Positions 3,870-5,225 of a stretch of 5,225 nucleotides of DNA are shown here, piece by piece (position 1 is the first letter of the stretch; every line of letters begins with the position of its first letter). The position numbers and the translations under genes are program-made. This stretch comes from Synergistaceae bacterium. GTDB lineage: Bacteria > Synergistota > Synergistia > Synergistales > Synergistaceae. A model generated the notes under the pieces. The model did no database searches. It was not told where the DNA came from and worked only from the letters and a program-made list of their open reading frames with translations. Where the stretch lies: assembly GCA_012728505.1 (NCBI GenBank), contig JAAYEY010000101.1:1-5225 (forward strand). The letters run 5' to 3'.

Positions 3870-5225
3870 TTAAATCACAAGACCTTCGTTCAGGTGCTTG
3901 CAATTTTGTGCGATAGCGTTCATTGAAGCAGCGTTGATTGGGTAAGCGATGGGTGATGCTGAAATGAGAGGGTGTGTAGCTACTTGGAAAGTGTTAAGCT
4001 CTGTAGCTGTAAGTCCCTTCTGTATCGCCAGACTTAAAATATTAATCATTTCTGCAACAGTATCGCCGCCCGATATCTGAGCGCCAAGTATTACACCCGA
4101 ACACTTAGAGAAAATCAACTTTATATTGATGGCCTGAGATCCGGGGAGCGAACCTGGATGTTTGTCCATCGTGGTGAACTCTCCAATGTTGATGGTGAAT
4201 CCTTCCTGCCTGGTTCTTGCTTCTGTGAGGCCGGCAGCAGCGAATGTTTTGCCAAAGATTTTTGTTGAGAAAGCGCTAATTGTTCCTTTGTTAGCCCTTA
4301 TGAGCCTGAGCTGGAAGGCGTTGCTTCCTGCAATCTTTGCTTCCATAGCTGCGGTCGAAGCAAGGAGCACCGGTACATCTTTGTTAGTAAAGAAGCACTT
4401 TTTTTCAGCGCAGTCTCCTACAGCGAAAATGTCAGGATCGCTCGCCCTTGTGTACTGGTCTACAACAATTGCGCCCTTCGCGGTAACATCCAAGCCCGCT
4501 TCCTTAGCAAGGATCGAATTAGGTCTGACGCCAAGTCCAAGAATTACAAGATCTGTTGGTATTTTTTCGCCATTTTCAAGTTCGATGGCCTCAACCTTTT
4601 TTTCTCCAACAATTTTTTTGACTTTGGTATTTGTAAGAACATTTATTCCTTTTTCTTTCATCATATTCTCAATATCATCCGTATAACTCTTGTCAAAAGC
4701 CTGCCACAGGCAAGCGTCCGCCATTTCGTACAGAGTTACTTTTTTGCCTAAGAGACTGATCTGTTCAGCGAATTCTACGCCTATAAATCCCCCACCTATA
4801 ACAGCTACGTTCTGCGCTTTATCAACCTGTTCAAGCAAGGTCTCGAGGTACTCCTGGTTCTTATATATTGGGAATACATTCTCTAGGTCATGTCCCGGTA
4901 TAAATGTTGGGATTATGGGAAGAGAGCCCGTCGCAATAATAAGTTTCTTGTAAGTGTATGTGTCGTTATTTTTGGTTGTTACGACTTTGTTCTCTTTGTC
5001 TATCTTAACTACCGTCCCAACAACTAGGTTGACTTTGGCTTCCAAGAGCATTTTGTCAGGAATGACATTTTTGTCGGTGCAGCGAAGTGTGCCGTAAATG
5101 TATGGGATACCGCAGGGAACCATGACAGCATCAGTATCTCTGATAACTGTTATGTCTATGTCGCCATAAGCTTTCCTAGCCATTGTCGCACTCAGAATGC
5201 CACCCGCGCTTCCGCCAATTACCAG
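3870..5225 (-). CDS. FAD-dependent pyridine nucleotide-disulfide oxidoreductase (NADH oxidase / CoA-disulfide reductase family), 5' end cut by window
   Basis: Visible are 451 codons, open to the window edge. The first visible residues LVIGGSAGGILSA are the N-terminal FAD-binding Rossmann motif, so the ATG at 5183 is internal and only about 5 residues are missing. Cys38 in VPCGIPY corresponds to the single redox cysteine (about Cys42-43) of NADH oxidases and CoA-disulfide reductases. Further motifs are IIATGS (96-101), the NAD(P)H-binding VIGGGFIGVEFAE (142-154), the second FAD motif DIFAVGDCAE (265-274), ASTA (about 289-292), and a C-terminal dimerisation domain (about 315-451) with AAAGLTEA and the ending THPLISASPIAYPINAAS. 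It would oxidise NAD(P)H and reduce oxygen, CoA disulfide, polysulfide or a persulfide; the sequence alone does not separate these. In an anaerobe, oxygen or sulfur-species detoxification is likely. No rhodanese or other fused domain is seen. The cupin gene follows after 239 bp with no clear terminator between. Confidence 0.93.
   Translation of the reverse strand: MVIGGSAGGILSATMARKAYGDIDITVIRDTDAVMVPCGIPYIYGTLRCTDKNVIPDKMLLEAKVNLVVGTVVKIDKENKVVTTKNNDTYTYKKLIIATGSLPIIPTFIPGHDLENVFPIYKNQEYLETLLEQVDKAQNVAVIGGGFIGVEFAEQISLLGKKVTLYEMADACLWQAFDKSYTDDIENMMKEKGINVLTNTKVKKIVGEKKVEAIELENGEKIPTDLVILGLGVRPNSILAKEAGLDVTAKGAIVVDQYTRASDPDIFAVGDCAEKKCFFTNKDVPVLLASTAAMEAKIAGSNAFQLRLIRANKGTISAFSTKIFGKTFAAAGLTEARTRQEGFTINIGEFTTMDKHPGSLPGSQAINIKLIFSKCSGVILGAQISGGDTVAEMINILSLAIQKGLTATELNTFQVATHPLISASPIAYPINAASMNAIAQNCKHLNEGLVI

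Noticed and set aside
4162..4953. Long plus-strand open frames opposite the oxidoreductase gene (4162-4686 and 4690-4953)
   Set aside because: They are antisense shadows of a clearly conserved flavoprotein, with low-complexity Ser/Phe-rich translations and no ribosome binding site support.

Overview
The window holds eight genes, all on the minus strand, so transcription runs from high to low coordinates. Two are cut by the window edges. Gene content points to a strictly anaerobic, moderately AT-rich bacterium (Synergistota- or Clostridia-like). This rests on the anaerobe-associated NifX/ferredoxin-ATPase cluster and protein style, and the phylum cannot be fixed from sequence alone.

Right part (5225 to 3870): a nearly complete FAD/NAD(P)H oxidoreductase of the NADH oxidase / CoA-disulfide reductase family, missing only its first few residues. 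A 240-bp gap follows with two adjacent sets of short helically spaced direct repeats. Then comes a small cupin protein (3630 to 3319), which has lost most canonical cupin metal ligands and ends in an intrinsic terminator.

Left part (about 3216 to 1): a tight six-gene operon behind a near-consensus sigma-70 promoter (TTGACA, 16 bp, TATAAT) with palindromic TGACATATGTCA-type sites on both sides. Gene order is DUF5320 small protein, DUF134 predicted helix-turn-helix regulator, IscU/NifU_N-like Fe-S scaffold, NifX/orange-protein-like cofactor-binding protein, and two tandem MinD-type ATPases, each with an inserted pair of 4Fe-4S ferredoxin motifs. The last genes overlap (4, about 32 and 29 nt), which suggests translational coupling. 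The second ATPase runs off the left edge, probably within about 10-20 codons of its end.

Inferred function: the scaffold, the NifX-like protein and the two Fe-S ATPases look like a metal-sulfur cluster assembly or delivery machine. It resembles the orange protein (ORP)/MinD-type ATPase systems of Desulfovibrio, with DUF134 as the likely local regulator. No nitrogenase gene is present. The most unusual detail is the scaffold gene: its homology and Shine-Dalgarno place the start at an ATT codon, with no ATG, GTG or TTG available there.
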